Source: Ruania suaedae (GTDB lineage Bacteria > Actinomycetota > Actinomycetes > Actinomycetales > Beutenbergiaceae). Taken from it: DNA of 64,000 nucleotides. Positions 23,274 through 31,747 of the stretch are shown piece by piece. Position numbers and translations under genes: made by a program. The notes beneath the pieces are model-generated. The model was not told the DNA's origin, made no database searches, and saw only the letters and a list, made by a program, of their open reading frames with translations. Location of the stretch: the NCBI RefSeq assembly GCF_021049265.1, contig NZ_CP088018.1, positions 3,472,001-3,536,000 of the forward strand, in the 5' to 3' direction. Position 1 is the stretch's first letter. The number at the start of each line of letters is the position of its first letter.

Positions 23274-24542
23274 ATGCGCGCGCCCACCCCCCGCACCGAC
23301 GCTCAGGCGGCCGGCTCGGCCACCCCGCGCCGCCCCCGCACGAGCGGTCTACGCCTGCTCGGGCCGGCATTCGTGGCCGCAGTGGCCTATGTCGACCCCG
23401 GGAACGTCGCCGCGAACGTCTCCGCGGGCTCGCAGTTCGGCTTCCTGCTGATCTGGGTGCTGGTAGCGGCGAACGCGATGGCCGTGATCGTGCAGTACCT
23501 CTCGGCCAAGGTCGGCATCGTCACGGGGAAGTCGCTGCCCGAGCTCGTGGGCGAACGACTCGGCCGCCGGGCGCGCCTGGCCTACTGGAGTCAGGCGGAG
23601 CTGATCGCCGTGGCGACCGATCTCGCCGAGGTGATCGGTGGCGCCATTGCTCTCAACCTGCTCTTCGGGGTGCCGCTGGTGGTCGGCGGTGCGATCACCG
23701 GCGTGATCTCCATGGCGCTGCTTGTGCTGCAGCAGCGGCGCCGGCAGCGCCACTTCGAGTTCGTCATCACCGCGATGCTGATCATCCTCACGGTCGGGTT
23801 CACCGCCGGGCTGTTCGTTGCACCCCCCGACTGGGGAGCGGCCGCCACCGGGCTGGTTCCCGGGCTGGCCGGACCGGACTCGGTGCTGCTGGCGGCTTCG
23901 ATGCTCGGGGCCACGGTGATGCCGCACGTGATCTACCTGCACTCCTCCCTCGCCCGCGACCGGCACGGGCGCGGCCACGACCAGCCCACGATCACGCGTC
24001 TGCTCCGCGCCACCCGGTGGGACGTCGTCGGCGCTCTGGTCCTGGCCGGAGGCGTGAACATCAGCATGCTGCTGCTCGCGGCCAGCACGCTCCAGGGGCA
24101 AGCGGTCGAGGACTCCATCGAGGGTGCCCATGCGGCCATCGCAGGCGCGCTGGGGCCCGTGGTGGCGACGTTGTTCGCCGTCGGTCTGCTCGCCTCCGGC
24201 CTGGCGTCGACGTCGGTGGGCGCCTACGCGGGCGCGGAGATCATGCAGGGTCTGCTGCGGGTGCGAGTCCCGCTGATGCTGCGGCGCGTGGTCACCCTGC
24301 TGCCCGCGCTGATCCTGCTCAGCACCGACCTGTCCCCCACCCTGATGCTCGTCCTCAGCCAGGTGGTGCTCAGCTTCGGCATCCCGTTCGCGCTCATCCC
24401 CCTGGTGCAGCTCACCCGCAGCACCGAGCTCATGGGCCCGCGTCGCAACGGCCCGGTGCTCCAGGTGGCCGCGGTCGTCATCGTCGCGGCGATCGTGACG
24501 CTCAACGTGGCGCTGCTGGTGCTGACGTTCTGGCCGCGGTGA
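23274..24542 (+). CDS. mntH: Nramp family Mn2+/divalent metal transporter
   Basis: 422 aa with eleven predicted membrane helices. The first helix carries the metal-binding DPGN motif (AAVAYVDPGNVAANV), and helix 6 carries the companion MPHVIYLHSS motif, both diagnostic of Nramp transporters. The protein imports manganese, and to a lesser degree iron, with protons. An in-frame upstream ATG at 23118 is rejected in favour of ATG 23274, which has AGGAG at 23261-23265. The 3' end overlaps the convergent mntR gene by 41 bp. Regulation by MntR through the box at 23226 is expected: uptake is shut off when manganese is plentiful. Confidence 0.93.
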   Translation: MRAPTPRTDAQAAGSATPRRPRTSGLRLLGPAFVAAVAYVDPGNVAANVSAGSQFGFLLIWVLVAANAMAVIVQYLSAKVGIVTGKSLPELVGERLGRRARLAYWSQAELIAVATDLAEVIGGAIALNLLFGVPLVVGGAITGVISMALLVLQQRRRQRHFEFVITAMLIILTVGFTAGLFVAPPDWGAAATGLVPGLAGPDSVLLAASMLGATVMPHVIYLHSSLARDRHGRGHDQPTITRLLRATRWDVVGALVLAGGVNISMLLLAASTLQGQAVEDSIEGAHAAIAGALGPVVATLFAVGLLASGLASTSVGAYAGAEIMQGLLRVRVPLMLRRVVTLLPALILLSTDLSPTLMLVLSQVVLSFGIPFALIPLVQLTRSTELMGPRRNGPVLQVAAVVIVAAIVTLNVALLVLTFWPR

Positions 24543-25203
24543 CCCACACCGCGTCGGTGGCCGAACGCCCCAACGTCAGGGGGGCTGCGCCGTCGGGCAG
24601 GACCACCTCGAGCGCCTCCGAATAGGGGGCGCCGGCGCGGATCTCCAGCTCGGAGCCCACGCCGAGGCCGCGCTCGGCGAAGTGCTGCAGCAGCGCGGGA
24701 TCGTCGTCGGAGATGCGCTCCACCCGCACCCGGGCACCGGGCTCGACCGTCGAGAGCACGACGGCGTCCGGTAGCTCGATCTGCCCGTCCGGGGTGGGGA
24801 TGGGGTCGCCGTGGGGGTCGCGGGTCGGGTGCCCGAGGTGGTGGTCGATCCGGTCGACCATGAAGTCCGAGACGGCGTGCTCGAGGGTCTCGGCCTCATC
24901 GTGGACCTGGTCCCAGGTGTAGCCCAGCACCTGCACGAGGAAGGACTCGATGAGGCGGTGGCGGCGCACCATCGCCAGGGCGTGGAGGCGGCCGGCGTCG
25001 GTGAGGGTGATCGCGCCGTAGGGGGCGTGCTCCACCAGGCCCTGCTCGGCGAGTTTGCGGACCGCGTCGGAGACGGTGGACAGGCGCACACCCGCGCGCG
25101 CGGCGATCTGGGAGGGGCTCGCCTCCTCGCCGGTCCACTCCTGCAGCGCCCAGATCACCTTGAGGTAGTTCTGCGCACTCGCCGAGAGCTGGGAGACCGA
25201 CAT
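24502..25203 (-). CDS. mntR: DtxR-family metal-dependent regulator (MntR/IdeR type)
   Basis: 233 aa. The winged helix-turn-helix (about 1-70: SPSQIAARAGVRLSTVSDAVRKLAEQGLV) is followed by the dimerisation domain with metal-site residues (HRLIESFLVQVLGYTWDQVHDEAETLEHAVSD interrupted by none of the usual gaps; key residues His and Glu present). A C-terminal FeoA/SH3-like domain occupies about residues 155-225. Convergence with mntH and the matching boxes argue for manganese rather than iron as co-repressor; that is inference. The ATG at 25203 has a leaderless -10 6 nt upstream, and the longer frame from 25320 is not used. Confidence 0.9.
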   Translation of the reverse strand: MSVSQLSASAQNYLKVIWALQEWTGEEASPSQIAARAGVRLSTVSDAVRKLAEQGLVEHAPYGAITLTDAGRLHALAMVRRHRLIESFLVQVLGYTWDQVHDEAETLEHAVSDFMVDRIDHHLGHPTRDPHGDPIPTPDGQIELPDAVVLSTVEPGARVRVERISDDDPALLQHFAERGLGVGSELEIRAGAPYSEALEVVLPDGAAPLTLGRSATDAVWVTAARTSAPAAPR

Positions 25204-25209
25204 GCCAGC

Positions 25210-25215
25210 ACGGTA
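25210..25215 (-). promoter_or_regulatory. Predicted -10 element (TACCGT) of leaderless mntR
   Basis: TANNNT hexamer ending 6 nt before the ATG at 25203. The expected -35 position falls inside the box at 25227-25245. Confidence 0.45.
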
Positions 25216-25226
25216 ACAAACATCAG

Positions 25227-25245
25227 TGTTCGGCTTGGTTGAACT
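25227..25245. promoter_or_regulatory. Candidate MntR box upstream of mntR
   Basis: TGTTCGGCTTGGTTGAACT shares the GTTCGGC...GAAC pattern with the box before mntH and is one base longer. It overlaps the -35 region, as expected for autoregulation. Confidence 0.45.
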
Positions 25246-25359
25246 CTCGCCGGCCGCACTACCCCGTGACCGGAGAGACACGGCTGCGTCGGTCTGCGGC
25301 AGCATGACGCCGCACCTCACGCATCCGTGTCGCTGCCGTCAGCGAGGCCCGGCACAGCA

Positions 25360-25395
25360 GAAGGGCCGGCCGACCTTGCGGTCGACCGGCCCTTC
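25360..25395 (-). terminator. Hairpin terminator of the osmolyte-transport operon
   Basis: 15-bp stem with one mismatch (GAAGGGCCGGCCGAC against GTCGACCGGCCCTTC) and a 6-nt loop, 17 bp beyond the stop codon of the substrate-binding protein gene. Confidence 0.75.
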
Positions 25396-25412
25396 AAGGG
25401 TTGATCAGGCGA

Positions 25413-26348
25413 TCACTCGCTGACCGAGCCCACGAGGTCCGGGTACTCCTCCAGCCAGGCGCTCACGCCGGCGGCCGGGTCGTCCGGGTTCTCGACCGTC
25501 ACCAGGTTCTCGAGCTCACCGTACTGCGTGTCATCGAGGCTGATGGTGCCGACGAAGTCAGCCACCTCGGGGAACTCGTCGGAGAAACCGCTGGTGGCGA
25601 GGAAGTGCAGGCCCTCGGTCTCGCCCATCGCGCCCTCCGGGTCCTCCAGGTCACGCACGTTGTACTCGGCGTTGGCCCAGAACGGACGCCACAGGGTGAC
25701 GACGATCTCCTCCTCGGCGGCGATCGCACTCTCGAGCTCGGCGAGCATCGCGGAGGTGGAAGAGGTCACGAGCTCGAAGCCCGCCTCGTCCAGACCGTAG
25801 GTCGGGAAGGCGGAGTCCTGCGTGACGCCGGTCAGACCCGCGCCCGGCTCGATGCCGACCACGCGATTGTCGAGCTCATCGGCGTAGTCCGGCAGCTCGT
25901 CGATCGAGGTGATCTCGCTGTACTCGGGCACCGCCATGGTCAGCACCGCGCCCTCGTAGTAGGTGCCGATGTCCTCGATGTTGTCGCCGTACTCGTCCAT
26001 GTACTGCGCGTGCGTGACGTCGGGCCACGCGGACGGGTAGATGTCGACGTCACCCTCGGAGAGGGCGGTGTAGAGGATCCCCGCCTCGGTGAACTCCTCG
26101 TGCTCGACCGTGTACCCGGCCTCCTCGAGCTTGTTCTCCAGCAGGTAGGCGGTGCTCAGACCGTCGGTCCACGACGGGATGTAGCCCATCGTGATGGTGC
26201 CCATGTCACCATCGCTGCCGGTGTCGTCGCCATCGGTCGTCTCCGAGTCGCCGGAGTCGGTGCCGCAGGCGGCCAGCGTGAGCCCGAGGGCTCCGGCGGC
26301 GAACAGGGCGGTCGCCTGGCGGCGACGGTTCATACGGGGGGACTTCAT
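25413..26348 (-). CDS. proX: Glycine betaine/proline ABC transporter substrate-binding lipoprotein
   Basis: 311 aa. The signal peptide has the lipobox LAAC, followed by an acidic linker. The OpuAC/ProX-type binding fold starts at TITMGYIPSWTDGLSTAYLLENKLEEAGY. Tryptophans in SWTDG, SAWPD and LWRPFWA fit the aromatic cage that binds quaternary amines. The protein is tethered outside the membrane and hands substrate to the permease encoded just upstream. GAAGGAG precedes the ATG. It is last in the V-W-X operon and is followed by a terminator. The exact substrate (betaine, proline betaine, choline or carnitine) cannot be read from the sequence. Confidence 0.9.
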   Translation of the reverse strand: MKSPRMNRRRQATALFAAGALGLTLAACGTDSGDSETTDGDDTGSDGDMGTITMGYIPSWTDGLSTAYLLENKLEEAGYTVEHEEFTEAGILYTALSEGDVDIYPSAWPDVTHAQYMDEYGDNIEDIGTYYEGAVLTMAVPEYSEITSIDELPDYADELDNRVVGIEPGAGLTGVTQDSAFPTYGLDEAGFELVTSSTSAMLAELESAIAAEEEIVVTLWRPFWANAEYNVRDLEDPEGAMGETEGLHFLATSGFSDEFPEVADFVGTISLDDTQYGELENLVTVENPDDPAAGVSAWLEEYPDLVGSVSE

Positions 26349-26389
26349 GTGAACTCCTTCTCTCCAGAGGTGTCTGGTTCGAACGGTGG

Positions 26390-27319
26390 TCAGTGGGCGC
26401 CGGCAGTTGCGGGCTCGTGGCCCGCCTCCGCCTGTGCGTTCTGTGCTGCCGCCTTACGGCGCTTGCGGACCAGTGCGCTGATCGAGCCGCCCGTGGGCTG
26501 TCCGATCGCACCGGTCAGCCGGTCGAGGAAGATGGCGAGGAAGACGATGGCGAGGCCGGCCTCGGCACCGGTGGCGACGTCCACCGTCGAGAGGGCGCTG
26601 GCGACGACCTTGCCCAGGCCCGGCGCCCCGACGAGGCCGGCGAGCACGGCCATCGACAGCCCGAGCATGATCACCTGGTTGACGCCGGCCATGATCGTGG
26701 GCAGGCCGAGGGGGAGCTGGATGCCGCGCAGGATCTGCCGCGAGGTACCGCCGAAGGCCTCGCCGGCCTCGACCGTCTCGTGGTCGACCTGGCGGATCCC
26801 GAGCTCGGTCAGCCGGACCCCGGGCGCCATCGCGAAGATGATCGTGGCGACCACACCGGGCGGGTAGCCGATGCTGAAGAACAGCACCACCGGCACCAGG
26901 TAGGCCAGGGCAGGCATGGTCTGCATGAAGTCGAGGATCGGGCGCACGACGGCGCTGACGGTGTCATTCTTCGCCGCCAAGATTCCGACCGGGATCGCGA
27001 TGACCGTCGCCACGAGTGTGGCCACGAGCACCATCGAGAGCGTCTGCATCGCCGGCTCCCACAGCTCCATGCTGATCACCAGGAGCATGCTGATGAGAAC
27101 GAAGACGGCGAACTGGATCGAGCGGAACCAGGCTGCCAGCAGGAGGAACAGGGCGGTCATCACCAGGGCAGGCGGGACGAGCAGGAGCTCGGTCAGGCTC
27201 TCGGCCATCCAGCCGAAGCCCTCCTGGATCGCGTCCAGCAGCCAGGGCAGGTTCGCCTTGATCCAGTCGACAGCGCCCTCGGCTGCTTCACCGATCGGGA
27301 TGCGGGGAAGAAAGCTCAT
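26390..27319 (-). CDS. proW: Glycine betaine/proline ABC transporter permease
   Basis: 309 aa with an N-terminal helix-rich segment and about six membrane helices. The binding-protein-dependent transport loop EAGEAFGGTSRQILRGIQLPLGLPTIMAGVN contains the conserved EA-A---G motif that contacts the ATPase. The phrase MQTMPALAYLVPVVLFFSIG is typical of ProW/OpuAB. It overlaps the ATPase gene by four bases (ATGA), so translation is probably coupled. Confidence 0.9.
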   Translation of the reverse strand: MSFLPRIPIGEAAEGAVDWIKANLPWLLDAIQEGFGWMAESLTELLLVPPALVMTALFLLLAAWFRSIQFAVFVLISMLLVISMELWEPAMQTLSMVLVATLVATVIAIPVGILAAKNDTVSAVVRPILDFMQTMPALAYLVPVVLFFSIGYPPGVVATIIFAMAPGVRLTELGIRQVDHETVEAGEAFGGTSRQILRGIQLPLGLPTIMAGVNQVIMLGLSMAVLAGLVGAPGLGKVVASALSTVDVATGAEAGLAIVFLAIFLDRLTGAIGQPTGGSISALVRKRRKAAAQNAQAEAGHEPATAGAH

Positions 27320-28602
27320 CGCGGGCCTCCGGTGGTCGTCTCGACGTCGGGCTCGCTGCCGATTGCGCTCTCGGGCTCGCCGCCTGCCGGCTCGGGGTCG
27401 CTGGGAGCGGGCGTGTCGGTGTCCGTGCTGACAGGTCCGGCGAGGGCGCTCAGCAGCGTCACCCGGGGGATCACGCCGATGAGCGCACCCTTGTCATTGA
27501 TGACGGCGAGCGGACTGCGGCTCTCGGCGGCGTCACCGAACAGGTCGGCCAGCGGGGCATCCGGGCTCACGGTGACGACCGTGCGGGACAGGCGCGGCAG
27601 ACTGTCACTGCCCTGGCGCACCGCCTCGGCCACGTCGTCCTCCCAGACCACACCGGCAACCTTGCGGTCGCGGCCGACCACGAGCAGGGAACCGGTCTGG
27701 TGCTCGCGCATCAGCTTGTGCGCCGCGCGCGGGCCGGACTCGGTGCCGATCACGGCCACCGGGCGTTCCATCACGGCACCGGCGGTGAGCACCCGGGTGC
27801 GGTCGACATCCGCGACGAACTGGGAGACATAGTCGGTGGCGGGCTCGTTGAGGATCTGCTCGGCGGTGCCGATCTGCACGATCTTCCCGTCGCGCATCAT
27901 GGCGATGCGATCGCCGAGGCGCATGGCCTCGTTCAGGTCGTGGGTGATGAACAGGATCGTCTTCCCGAGGTCGGCCTGCAGCTCGAGCAGCTGGTCCTGC
28001 ATCTCCTTGCGGATCAGCGGGTCGAGGGCGCTGAATGCCTCGTCCATCAGCATGATCTCCGTGCCGGCAGCGAGCGCGCGGGCCAGGCCCACGCGCTGAC
28101 GCATCCCGCCGGAGAGCTCCGAGGGCAGGTGACCGCCCCATCCGTCCAGGCCGACCATCCCGAGCGCCTCGTTCGCCGCCTTCTCGCGATCGGAGCGCGA
28201 GACGCCCCTGAGCTCGAGCGCGTAGGCGGCGTTCTCGCCGACCGTGCGGTGGGGAAGCAGAGCGAAGTGCTGGAACACCATGCTGACCTTGTTGCGCCGC
28301 AGGGCGCGCAGGCCGGCTGGGGAGAGGTGGGTGACGTCGTCGCCGTCCACGAGCAGCGTGCCCGCCGTGGGCTCCAGCAGCCCGTTGACGTTACGGATCA
28401 GCGTGGACTTGCCTGAACCGGACAGCCCCATGACGACGAAGATCTCACCGGGCTTCACCTCGAAGGTGGCATCGATGACCGCCGCCGTCAGCCCTTCCTT
28501 CATGAGCTGTTCACGGGTCGCGCCCTCGCGCAGCATGCGCACTCCGCGCTGCGGACGACGGCCGAAGATCTTCGTCAGACCTGTTGCCTCGATGGCCGGC
28601 AC
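27316..28602 (-). CDS. proV: Glycine betaine/proline ABC transporter ATP-binding protein with CBS domains
   Basis: 428 aa. The ATPase domain has Walker A GLSGSGKST, the signature LSGGMRQRVGLARAL and Walker B EIMLMDEAFSALDP with the switch His in FITHDLNEAM. The pre-Walker segment with REGATREQLMKEGLTAAV is typical of the ProV/OpuAA subgroup. Two CBS domains (about 270-390) follow, which in homologues sense ionic strength. The acidic C-terminal tail could add to osmotic sensing. The start is a GTG behind a short GGGGG stretch; no better start was found. The gene is first in the operon. Confidence 0.9.
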   Translation of the reverse strand: MPAIEATGLTKIFGRRPQRGVRMLREGATREQLMKEGLTAAVIDATFEVKPGEIFVVMGLSGSGKSTLIRNVNGLLEPTAGTLLVDGDDVTHLSPAGLRALRRNKVSMVFQHFALLPHRTVGENAAYALELRGVSRSDREKAANEALGMVGLDGWGGHLPSELSGGMRQRVGLARALAAGTEIMLMDEAFSALDPLIRKEMQDQLLELQADLGKTILFITHDLNEAMRLGDRIAMMRDGKIVQIGTAEQILNEPATDYVSQFVADVDRTRVLTAGAVMERPVAVIGTESGPRAAHKLMREHQTGSLLVVGRDRKVAGVVWEDDVAEAVRQGSDSLPRLSRTVVTVSPDAPLADLFGDAAESRSPLAVINDKGALIGVIPRVTLLSALAGPVSTDTDTPAPSDPEPAGGEPESAIGSEPDVETTTGGPR

Positions 28603-29164
28603 AGTACCCCCGGGTCGGGTTAGATGGATGGTTCACGGTGCGGACGATCATCCGCGTGGTGAAGATGCGGCAAGCACACGATCGGATACCCTCTCGGCTC
28701 GCTGCGACTCTCCACCATTGCATGACTCTTCGGCGCTATGCACATTCATACGGTCACGGCGTTGTAACGATCAGGGTCTGGTGGCACAGGCCTGTCACGG
28801 CCCCACCGAGGGCGCGCCGATGGCATCCGGGGTGCCGCCATCCGTCTCGTACAAGCGTTCAATGAACTGCTTGGCCGGCGCCTACGGCCGGATCGAACCG
28901 GTGCGATTCCAACGAATACCACCAGAGGAGTCGGAGCCCGGTGTCGCTGACGCCCGGCCCGGAGGGCGCCGGTTGAACGCAGGGCGACGGCGCGGTACTC
29001 GCCCCAGCTACCGCCACGATCCGGTCAAGACTCGGTGTGGTCCTCCCCACGTCGTCCGTGGGCGCAGTCAGCAGCCCGTTGCTCTCGGTGGCAAGCCCAG
29101 GAACCGCACAGATCCTGCCAGTGCTCGCGCACGAGTTGCGGCCGCGGATAGTCCAGCTCTGCGC
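28603..29164. other. 562-bp stretch with no supported gene
   Basis: This is the space between the proV start and the GH51 stop. The part at 28680-28780 is more AT-rich and should hold the proVWX promoter, but no convincing -35/-10 pair was found. Open frames here lack ribosome sites, domain matches and start context. A short perfect palindrome ACAGGCCTGT lies near 28786-28795. No terminator clear enough to call was found for the GH51 operon. Confidence 0.6.
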
Positions 29165-30811
29165 TCACACCTGCCCCAGGGTGAGCACGGTGACGGAGTG
29201 GGGCGGCAGCAGCCAGCCGCCGCCGTCCGCCTCGACCTGGCCGTGGTCGCGGACGGTGACGGCGTCCGGCCGCCCGAGGTCGTTGACGGTGTCCACACCG
29301 TCCAGGTCGCCTCCCAGGCAGTGCACCTGCGCACGGCGAGGCCCCTCGGTGCTGCCATCGATCACCGGGTGCACCCGGATCGACTCGTCCCGGTGCCGGT
29401 TGATCACGGCCAGGCGCACCGATCCATCCTCGGCCCGGGTGGCGCAGGCATCCACGTACGGCACGGTCATCGGCACCGACAGTTGCTCGCCGCGACCGCT
29501 GCGCTGATCGCCTTGGCGCACGTGGGCCGAGCGCGCAGGCCCCTCCACCGCGCACGGCAGCACCGTGCGGCCGAGGTGGTGCCGGTACATGTCCCACACG
29601 TGATAGATCGCTGACCGGAACGCCCCACCGGGCCGGGAGACCACGAGACCGTTGGCGTTGACGAGGTTGACGGGGTTCGCCATCGCCACCGGTGCCGGCG
29701 AACCGGCCGTGCGGTGAATGGCATGGAAGACCCCGGCACAGAAGACGGCGTCACCGATGGTGCGCGGGCTCCACCGGTTCACGCGCATCCGGCCCGGCCA
29801 CTCCTCGACCGGCTCGAGCTCGCGTGGTGCTGTCCCGCCGTCCGCACCGGCCTCGGGCGCAGGCCATGACGCCGGTTCCAGGTGGCGCATCGTCCACTCG
29901 TCCAGCGCGAGTGCCGGCGGGCGGTCCAGGCCGGCCTCGGTGGCCAGATCGGTCACCAGCTGGGAGTAGGTGGAGATCTCTTGCTCGAAGTAGAGCGACT
30001 GGGCCACCATGGCGTCGTAGTCGTCGCCGGCCCACAGGTGGTTGCTGGCTCCGTACAGGTGTAGCGAGACGTAATCGAGGTAGCGGCCGGCGCGGGTCAG
30101 CAGCGGCCGGGTCCACGCCTCCTGATTCCACGGGATCCCGACGCCGATCAACCGGATATCCGGATCGACCGCCCGCATGAAGCGGGCGTGCTCCAGTGCG
30201 TCCGCGGCGTGCTGCTCGGGTGTGCGGTGGCCCATCTGCCACGGTCCGTACACCTCGTTGCCCACGCCCCAGTACCGGACGTTCCAGGGTTCGTCGCGAC
30301 CGTTCGCGGCCCGGCGACGGGTCAGGGTGGTGTCCTGCCGCGCGTTCGTGTACTCGACCCACCGCACCGCCTCGTCGACGTCGCGGGCGGAGTGCGCGAG
30401 ATAGGCGAGGGCACCCACCTGCTCGCACCAGGCAAGGAACTCGTCGGTGCCGAAGCGGTTGGTCTCCACGTCACCCCAGGCCAGTTCCAGCCGGGTGGGC
30501 CGCTGGTCCCGCGGGCCGATACCGTCCTCCCAGTGGTAGGCCGAGGTGAAGTTGCCGCCCGGCCAGCGGATGACTCCCGGATCGAGGTCGCTGACGAGCC
30601 TCATCACGTCCGAGCGCACACCCTGGAGCAGGCCGGGCTCGCTGACGGCGAGCTCGGAGCCTTCGTCGAGGACGCCGCCGTCGATGTTCCCGAAGAAGGC
30701 GGACTCCAGGAAATGACCGTAGATGTTGTCATCGACCCGGCCCAGGGATCGCCTCGAGTCGATGGCGACCACGGCCTCGCGGGCCGGGGCGGACGGACGC
30801 TGGTCAGACAT
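29165..30811 (-). CDS. GH51 family alpha-L-arabinofuranosidase
   Basis: 548 aa with no signal peptide, so cytoplasmic. The TIM-barrel domain carries the GH51 acid/base Glu186 in YWGVGNEVYG and the nucleophile Glu305 in LALDEWTMRH. A C-terminal beta-sandwich ends at HSVTVLTLGQV. Family GH51 enzymes release terminal alpha-L-arabinofuranosyl residues, and a few act on related sugars. It is the last gene of the importer operon, 18 bp after the second permease. In this setting it probably cleaves an imported arabinose-containing oligosaccharide, perhaps after the sulfatases across the divergent promoter act. Confidence 0.88.
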   Translation of the reverse strand: MSDQRPSAPAREAVVAIDSRRSLGRVDDNIYGHFLESAFFGNIDGGVLDEGSELAVSEPGLLQGVRSDVMRLVSDLDPGVIRWPGGNFTSAYHWEDGIGPRDQRPTRLELAWGDVETNRFGTDEFLAWCEQVGALAYLAHSARDVDEAVRWVEYTNARQDTTLTRRRAANGRDEPWNVRYWGVGNEVYGPWQMGHRTPEQHAADALEHARFMRAVDPDIRLIGVGIPWNQEAWTRPLLTRAGRYLDYVSLHLYGASNHLWAGDDYDAMVAQSLYFEQEISTYSQLVTDLATEAGLDRPPALALDEWTMRHLEPASWPAPEAGADGGTAPRELEPVEEWPGRMRVNRWSPRTIGDAVFCAGVFHAIHRTAGSPAPVAMANPVNLVNANGLVVSRPGGAFRSAIYHVWDMYRHHLGRTVLPCAVEGPARSAHVRQGDQRSGRGEQLSVPMTVPYVDACATRAEDGSVRLAVINRHRDESIRVHPVIDGSTEGPRRAQVHCLGGDLDGVDTVNDLGRPDAVTVRDHGQVEADGGGWLLPPHSVTVLTLGQV

Positions 30812-30829
30812 GGTGGGGCTCCGTTCGGG

Positions 30830-31747
30830 TCATTGTTTGACTGCTCCGGCGATGGAGTCGACGAACTTGCGTTGCAAAGCGATGAAGACGGCCATGACCG
30901 GGAGCAACGAGATCACGGCGGCAGCAGCCAGACCGGACCAGTCGGTGGAGTATTCGCCGATGAAGGCGCTCATGCCGACTGCCAGGGTGCGCAGCGCCGG
31001 TTCGGAGAGGGTGAACACCAGGGGCAGGAGGTAGACGTTCCACGCGAACAGGAAGTTCAGGATGATCACGGTGGCGGTGATGGGCCAGGCCAGGGGGAGC
31101 ATCACCTGGAAGAAGGTCCGGAAGTGGCCGGCGCCGTCCAGGCGGGCGCATTCCTCGAGCTCCTTGGGCAGGCCGCTGAAGTACCCGGCGTACAGCAACG
31201 TCGCGGCCACCTGCCCGCCGGCGCCCAGGCCAAGGATCACGCCGAGATGGGTGTTGAGCAGCCCGATCTGGTCGGTGAGCTGGACCACCGGGATGATGGT
31301 GTAGCCCTCGGGCAGGAAGAAGGTGATCAGGAAGATCGCGATCAGCAGCTTCTTGCCGACGAACTGGTACCTGCCCAGCACATACCCGGCGAGCGCACTG
31401 CGCACCACGATCAGCAGCACCGTCCCGCCGGTGATGATCACCGAGTTCAGGAAGTACCGGTCGAACCCGACCACGGTCCAGGCGCGGGAGTAGTTCTCCC
31501 ACACGGGGGTCTCGGGGATCAGGCCCAGCCCGGAGCCGAAGATCTCCGGCTGGGTCTTCAACGAGGCCGAGACCAGCCAGATGAAGGGATAGATCCAGAT
31601 CAGCGCGGCGATGAGCAGGCCGAGGAAGATGAGCAGGCTCCCCGGTCGCGTCAGCTGCGCCCGGAGCCCGTCGGGGCGGATCGCACCGCGACCGGGGGCC
31701 GGCAGGCGCCGGCCACCTGTGGTGCGCTCGCGCGTCGGGGCGCTCAC
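30830..31747 (-). CDS. Carbohydrate ABC transporter permease (MalG type)
   Basis: 305 aa with six membrane helices. The N-terminal cytoplasmic stretch is followed by WIYPFIWLVSASLKTQPEIF, a MalG-family opening. The ATPase-contact loop ECARLDGAGHFRTFFQVMLPLAWP carries the EA-A---G-type motif. The GTG start at 31747 overlaps the stop of the first permease gene (GTGA), which marks translational coupling and rejects the longer frame to 32155. It forms the inner-membrane channel with the other permease. The operon has no ATPase gene, so a shared MsiK-type ATPase encoded elsewhere must power it. Confidence 0.9.
   Translation of the reverse strand: MSAPTRERTTGGRRLPAPGRGAIRPDGLRAQLTRPGSLLIFLGLLIAALIWIYPFIWLVSASLKTQPEIFGSGLGLIPETPVWENYSRAWTVVGFDRYFLNSVIITGGTVLLIVVRSALAGYVLGRYQFVGKKLLIAIFLITFFLPEGYTIIPVVQLTDQIGLLNTHLGVILGLGAGGQVAATLLYAGYFSGLPKELEECARLDGAGHFRTFFQVMLPLAWPITATVIILNFLFAWNVYLLPLVFTLSEPALRTLAVGMSAFIGEYSTDWSGLAAAAVISLLPVMAVFIALQRKFVDSIAGAVKQ

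Noticed and set aside
28890-28950. GGTTCGATCC-like T-loop on the minus strand, suggesting a tRNA
   Set aside because: The bases around it do not form a 5-bp T-stem with a 7-nt loop, and no anticodon or acceptor stem could be built.
28859-29050. Minus-strand frame of 63 codons in the gap before proV
   Set aside because: No ribosome site, no leaderless -10 and no domain; codon positions show no coding bias.
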